From the NCBI GenBank assembly GCA_030669135.1, contig DAOVEE010000090.1:1-7231 (forward strand): a DNA stretch of 7,231 nt, written 5' to 3'. Under the pieces are notes generated by a model. It did not search any database and was not told the DNA's origin. It saw nothing but the letters and a program-made list of their open reading frames with translations. The position numbers and the translations under genes were made by a program. The first letter of the stretch is position 1, and each line of letters starts with the position of its first letter. Shown one piece after another: positions 4,822 to 7,231 of this stretch. This DNA is from Candidatus Bathyarchaeota archaeon (lineage in GTDB: Archaea > Thermoproteota > Bathyarchaeia > TCS64).

Positions 4822-5957
4822 GGAAGGTAGCGGTAGCTGGCGTCGGCCTCGTAAAGGTAAGCGAACACTGGGGCAAGCCCATCGGCACCCTCTTCGCGGA
4901 CGCCGCGCTTCAGGCCATGAAGGACGCCGGCACAGACGACGTAGATGGCCTCTACGTGAGCAACATGAGCGGCGCCCTAATGCAGGAACAGCTCAACATG
5001 GGCGCACTCATGGCTGACGCCATAGCCAAGCAGGGGCTTCACGCCGTCAGGGTGGAGGCGGGCTCGGCCAGCGGAGGCGTCGCTTTCCACGAGGCCGTCA
5101 AGGCGGTGGCCTCCGGGTACAGCGACTGCGTGCTGGTGGCGGGCGTCGAGAAGATGAGCGACGTCCTCCCCGAGGTCGTCACCAAGAGCCTCGCGATGGA
5201 GGAGGAGCAGGAGTACTCGGCCTACACGGGCGTCACCAAGCCGGGGCTTAGCGCCATGCTCTACCGGCTCTACCTGGGCCTCTACGCGGAGCCCAGCGAG
5301 GTGGGCATGATGGCTGTTCAGAGCCACGACAACGCGGTGGGCTGCAGGCACGCCCAGTACCCGTTCAGGATGAGCATAGAGAGGGCCATGGACAGCCCAA
5401 TGGAGGCGGACCCAATACACATGATGGAGTGCGCGGGCGTCGGAGACGGGGCCGCCGCCATCGTGCTGGTCCCAGCGGACACCGACGGCGTCGAGGTTGC
5501 CGCCACGACGGTCGCCACGGATTACTGCAGCCTACCCATGAGGGAGGACCCGCTTACCCTTGGCGCCGTCAGGAAGGCCGCCGAGAAGGCGTTCAAGTTG
5601 GCCGCCGTGAAGCCCGGCGACGTCGACCTCGTCGAGGTTCAGGACGACTTCACCATCAACGGAGTCCTCAGCCTGGAGAGCCTCGGGCTCGTCGAGCGTG
5701 GGAAAGCCGCCAAATTCGTGGCCGAGGGAGGCGCAGCCAGAGACGGAGAGCTCCCGACCAACACGTTCGGCGGCCTCAAGGCGCGGGGCAACCCGCTGGG
5801 CGCTACCGGAGTCTACCAGGTCGCCGAGGTCGCCCTGCAGCTCAGAGGCGCCGCAGGTGACCACCAGGTAGAGGACGCCAAGATAGGGTTAGCCCAGAAC
5901 ATGGGAGGCCTGGGCTCCACGTGTGCAGTGACCATCCTGAGGAGGCTGGGACGATGA
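4818..5957 (+). CDS. Thiolase-superfamily protein (acetoacetyl-CoA thiolase position) with substituted catalytic residues
   Basis: The 379-residue protein has the length and order of archaeal SCP2-type thiolases, and its place between HMGS and DUF35 is that of acetoacetyl-CoA thiolase, which makes acetoacetyl-CoA from two acetyl-CoA. Recognisable blocks are Y-V-S-N-M-S-G (46-52), V-A-G-V-E-K-M (107-113), S-H-D-N-A (169-173), G-V-G-D-G-A-A-A-I-V (207-216), G-G-L-K-A-R-G (318-324) and Q-N-M-G-G-L-G-S-T (360-368). The catalytic positions are unusual. The block normally reading V-E-A-A-C-A-S-G is V-E-A-G-S-A-S-G, putting Ser83 where the nucleophilic Cys belongs. The E-V-H-D-C-F block is E-V-Q-D-D-F (Gln275), and G-H-P-L-G-A-T-G is G-N-P-L-G-A-T-G (Asn325). 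The reading frame is intact with normal codon use, so it is not decaying. It may be a non-catalytic scaffold subunit, an aldolase-like relative, or a divergent clade with altered chemistry. ATG 4818 overlaps the HMGS stop by 4 bases. Confidence 0.85.
   Translation: MRKVAVAGVGLVKVSEHWGKPIGTLFADAALQAMKDAGTDDVDGLYVSNMSGALMQEQLNMGALMADAIAKQGLHAVRVEAGSASGGVAFHEAVKAVASGYSDCVLVAGVEKMSDVLPEVVTKSLAMEEEQEYSAYTGVTKPGLSAMLYRLYLGLYAEPSEVGMMAVQSHDNAVGCRHAQYPFRMSIERAMDSPMEADPIHMMECAGVGDGAAAIVLVPADTDGVEVAATTVATDYCSLPMREDPLTLGAVRKAAEKAFKLAAVKPGDVDLVEVQDDFTINGVLSLESLGLVERGKAAKFVAEGGAARDGELPTNTFGGLKARGNPLGATGVYQVAEVALQLRGAAGDHQVEDAKIGLAQNMGGLGSTCAVTILRRLGR
5939..5945 (+). promoter_or_regulatory. Internal ribosome binding site of the DUF35 gene
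   Basis: GAGGAGG lies inside the end of the thiolase-fold gene with eight bases before ATG 5954. Together with the ATGA overlap it supports independent but coupled initiation. It selects ATG 5954 over an in-frame ATG 33 bases upstream (5921), which would only add residues lying within the thiolase C-terminus. Confidence 0.65.
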
Positions 5958-6349
5958 GCGTACCACGCTACTGGAGAGAGGAGGTGCCGAGGTACCGGCT
6001 GCTGGGCAAGGTGTGCGCAGGCTGTGGGGCCAAGTTCTTTCCCGCACGCCCCGTGTGCACGGAGTGCGGCTCAACCGAGTTCAAGGACCACAAGCTGGCG
6101 GAGGTCGGGGAGGTGGTCACGTGGACGGTGGTCAGAAACCCGCCCCCCGGCTTCGAGAAGTACAAGCCCTACGTGGTGGCGCTCATCGAGCTGGAGGACG
6201 GCATGAGGCTGCTGAGCCAGGTGGTGGACGTGGACCCCGAGGAAGTCCAGAAGGGGATGAGGGTCGAGGCTGTGTTCCGCCGTGTGAAGGAGGACGGTAA
6301 AGCCGGAATCATTCAGTACGGCTACAAGTTCAGGCCGGTCGTGGAGTAG
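5954..6349 (+). CDS. DUF35 zinc-ribbon / OB-fold protein of the HMGS-thiolase complex
   Basis: The 131-residue protein has the standard DUF35 plan. An N-terminal helix (S-V-P-R-Y-W-R-E-E, with the conserved YWR) is followed by a rubredoxin-like zinc ribbon with C21-x2-C24 and C35-x2-C38. An OB-fold then begins near E50 (E-V-G-E-V-V-T-W-T-V-V) and ends in a strand-rich tail with G-Y-K-F-R-P. All four zinc cysteines are present and the length is typical. In the structurally characterised complex from Methanothermococcus, the DUF35 subunit bridges thiolase and HMGS and the acetoacetyl-CoA intermediate passes between the two active sites. Other DUF35 proteins pair with SCP2-thiolase-like aldolases in steroid side-chain degradation. 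The gene overlaps the thiolase-fold gene by 4 bases, so equal-ratio assembly with it is likely. It is the last gene of the operon; T-rich DNA and the promoter of the next gene follow directly. Confidence 0.9.
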   Translation: MSVPRYWREEVPRYRLLGKVCAGCGAKFFPARPVCTECGSTEFKDHKLAEVGEVVTWTVVRNPPPGFEKYKPYVVALIELEDGMRLLSQVVDVDPEEVQKGMRVEAVFRRVKEDGKAGIIQYGYKFRPVVE

Positions 6350-6354
6350 CCCCA

Positions 6355-6366
6355 CACTTTTATAAT
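6355..6366 (+). promoter_or_regulatory. TATA box of the glycyl-tRNA synthetase gene
   Basis: The string cacttttataat contains TTTTATAAT (6358-6366), about 34 bases before TTG 6396. Transcription would start near 6387, leaving a leader of less than 10 bases. No Shine-Dalgarno sequence is visible between box and start, which suits a nearly leaderless message. Confidence 0.55.
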
Positions 6367-6380
6367 CCATACACCCTTTT
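6357..6380 (+). terminator. T-rich stretch that may end the mevalonate operon
   Basis: Two runs of four T's (6358-6361 and 6377-6380) follow within about 30 bases of the DUF35 stop codon. Archaeal RNA polymerase can stop at T-rich non-template stretches without a hairpin. The region overlaps the promoter of the next gene, so both uses may coexist. No stem-loop was found. Confidence 0.3.
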
Positions 6381-6395
6381 CTCGCTCTGATAGCG

Positions 6396-7231
6396 TTGCC
6401 TCCACGAACAAGGTACGACACCATATCAGAGATAGCGAAGAGGCGGGGCTTCTTCTGGCCCAGCTTCGAGATATATGGCGGGATGAGCGGCTACGTCACC
6501 TACGGAGACCTAGGCACCAAGCTGAAACGAAACGTCGAGGCACTCTGGAAGGAGCACTTCGTGAGGAAGCAGGGTTTCCTGGAGCTGGACGACCCCATCA
6601 TCAACCCTGAGCGGGTGTTCGAGGCTTCGGGGCACTTGGAGAACTTCAAGGAGTACTCCGCCGAGTGCACCCAGTGCGGCAGGAGCTTCAGAGCCGATCA
6701 TCTCATCGAGGACAAGACAGGTCTGGAGAACGTGGAGGCCATGGGAGGCGATGCCATCAAGCGCCTCATAGAGGAGCACAGGATCAGGTGCCCAAACTGC
6801 GGCGGCGAGCTCAAGGAGCCCGTGCTCTTCCTCCCCATGTTCAAGACCGAGATCGGGGTCACGGGCGGAGAGGTCGGGTACGCCCGCCCCGAGACCGCCC
6901 AAGCCATGTTCCTAAACTACAAGCGTGGCTACCAGCATGCACGTGAGAAGCTGCCCTTCGCCATCGCCCAGAGCAGCAAGGTGATGAGGAACGAGATAAG
7001 CCCACGTCGGGGCACGATAAGGGTCCGGGAGTTCACCATCATGGAGCTGGAGCTCTTCTTCGACCCCCAGGACCCGGGGTGCCCATGGTTCGGCGGGGTC
7101 GAGGACGTCGTGATCAAGCTGTCCACCGAGGAGATGGAGGAGAAGGAAGTAAAGGAGCCCCTGGAGGTGTCCATCGGGGAAGCCGTGGAGAAGGGCCTCA
7201 TACTCACCGAGTGGCAGGGCTACTTCATGGG
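6396..7231 (+). CDS. glyS: Glycyl-tRNA synthetase, archaeal/eukaryotic-type class II (partial, C-terminus beyond window)
   Basis: An open frame from TTG 6396 to the window edge gives 278 residues of the homodimeric glycyl-tRNA synthetase, which charges tRNA-Gly with glycine. Diagnostic blocks are W-P-S-F-E-I-Y-G-G (21-29), A-S-G-H (77-80), F-R-A-D-H-L (98-103), R-P-E-T-A-Q (164-169) and the class II motif 2 region R-N-E-I-S-P-R (198-204) followed by R-V-R-E-F-T (209-214) and F-F-D-P. Two CxxC pairs (Cys91/Cys94 and Cys132/Cys135) in the insertion between these blocks form a probable zinc ribbon. An in-frame TAA at 6363 limits the upstream start. TTG 6396 places the first conserved block at a normal distance, and the next in-frame ATG (residue 30) would remove it. 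Small departures are Y-G-D-L-G (36-40), where the family usually has Y-G-P-L-G, and Ala170 instead of Gly after R-P-E-T-A-Q. The catalytic core's end, motif 3 and the anticodon domain lie outside. Confidence 0.93.
   Translation, partial: MPPRTRYDTISEIAKRRGFFWPSFEIYGGMSGYVTYGDLGTKLKRNVEALWKEHFVRKQGFLELDDPIINPERVFEASGHLENFKEYSAECTQCGRSFRADHLIEDKTGLENVEAMGGDAIKRLIEEHRIRCPNCGGELKEPVLFLPMFKTEIGVTGGEVGYARPETAQAMFLNYKRGYQHAREKLPFAIAQSSKVMRNEISPRRGTIRVREFTIMELELFFDPQDPGCPWFGGVEDVVIKLSTEEMEEKEVKEPLEVSIGEAVEKGLILTEWQGYFM

Noticed and set aside
5062..5812. Thiolase-fold gene as a pseudogene
   Set aside because: The frame is uninterrupted, codon use matches its neighbours, non-catalytic family blocks are preserved, and start/stop overlaps with partners are intact.
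5429..5860. 143-codon + strand frame within the thiolase-fold gene
   Set aside because: Arg/Gly-rich alternative frame typical of GC-rich coding DNA; the overlapping frame carries the conserved thiolase blocks.
5921..5953. Upstream ATG start for the DUF35 protein
   Set aside because: ATG 5954 has GAGGAGG at proper spacing and a 4-base overlap like the one upstream, and the conserved N-terminal YWR helix follows it directly.
1..7231. Search for CRISPR arrays, tRNA genes, insertion sequences or long direct repeats
   Set aside because: No regularly spaced repeats, cloverleaf-like sequences, transposase motifs or terminal inverted repeats were seen by eye; the window is almost entirely coding on one strand.

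Overview
The window looks archaeal. It carries an archaeal-type HMG-CoA synthase / thiolase / DUF35 gene set, an archaeal-style single-chain class II glycyl-tRNA synthetase, a DUF362 protein and a UPF0104-like membrane protein. Several starts are TTG or GTG. AT-rich TATA-like boxes lie roughly 25-40 bases before several starts in otherwise GC-rich DNA. Heavy use of AGG (Arg) and ATA (Ile) codons together with G/C-ending third positions also fits a GC-rich archaeon. I cannot place it in a lineage from this window. All genes are on the + strand and densely packed; no gene-free stretch exceeds about 125 bases, and I saw no tRNA, rRNA, CRISPR array or insertion sequence.

Left part (1-2414): the C-terminal end of a polytopic membrane protein of the flippase-like/UPF0104 kind, an unrecognised 88-residue protein with one predicted membrane segment, a Gfo/Idh/MocA-family NAD(P)-dependent oxidoreductase, and a DUF362 protein 12 bases behind it with a strong ribosome binding site. 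The last two probably form an operon; the substrate is unknown.

Middle (2479-3660): a 12-helix major facilitator transporter with its own promoter, whose spacing suggests a leaderless mRNA.

Right part (3784-6349): a tight operon of HMG-CoA synthase, thiolase-fold protein and DUF35 zinc-ribbon/OB-fold protein, joined by two 4-base ATGA overlaps. This is the archaeal entry into the mevalonate pathway to isoprenoid lipids, where the three proteins are known to form a complex. The surprise is that the thiolase-fold member lacks the expected catalytic residues: Ser for the nucleophilic Cys, Gln for the HDCF-type His, and Asn for the GHPLG-type His. The synthase keeps its Cys, His and Glu, and the DUF35 protein keeps its four zinc cysteines. 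This is the observation most worth following.

Right edge (6396-7231): the N-terminal 278 residues of glycyl-tRNA synthetase, starting at TTG behind its own TATA box and running off the window.
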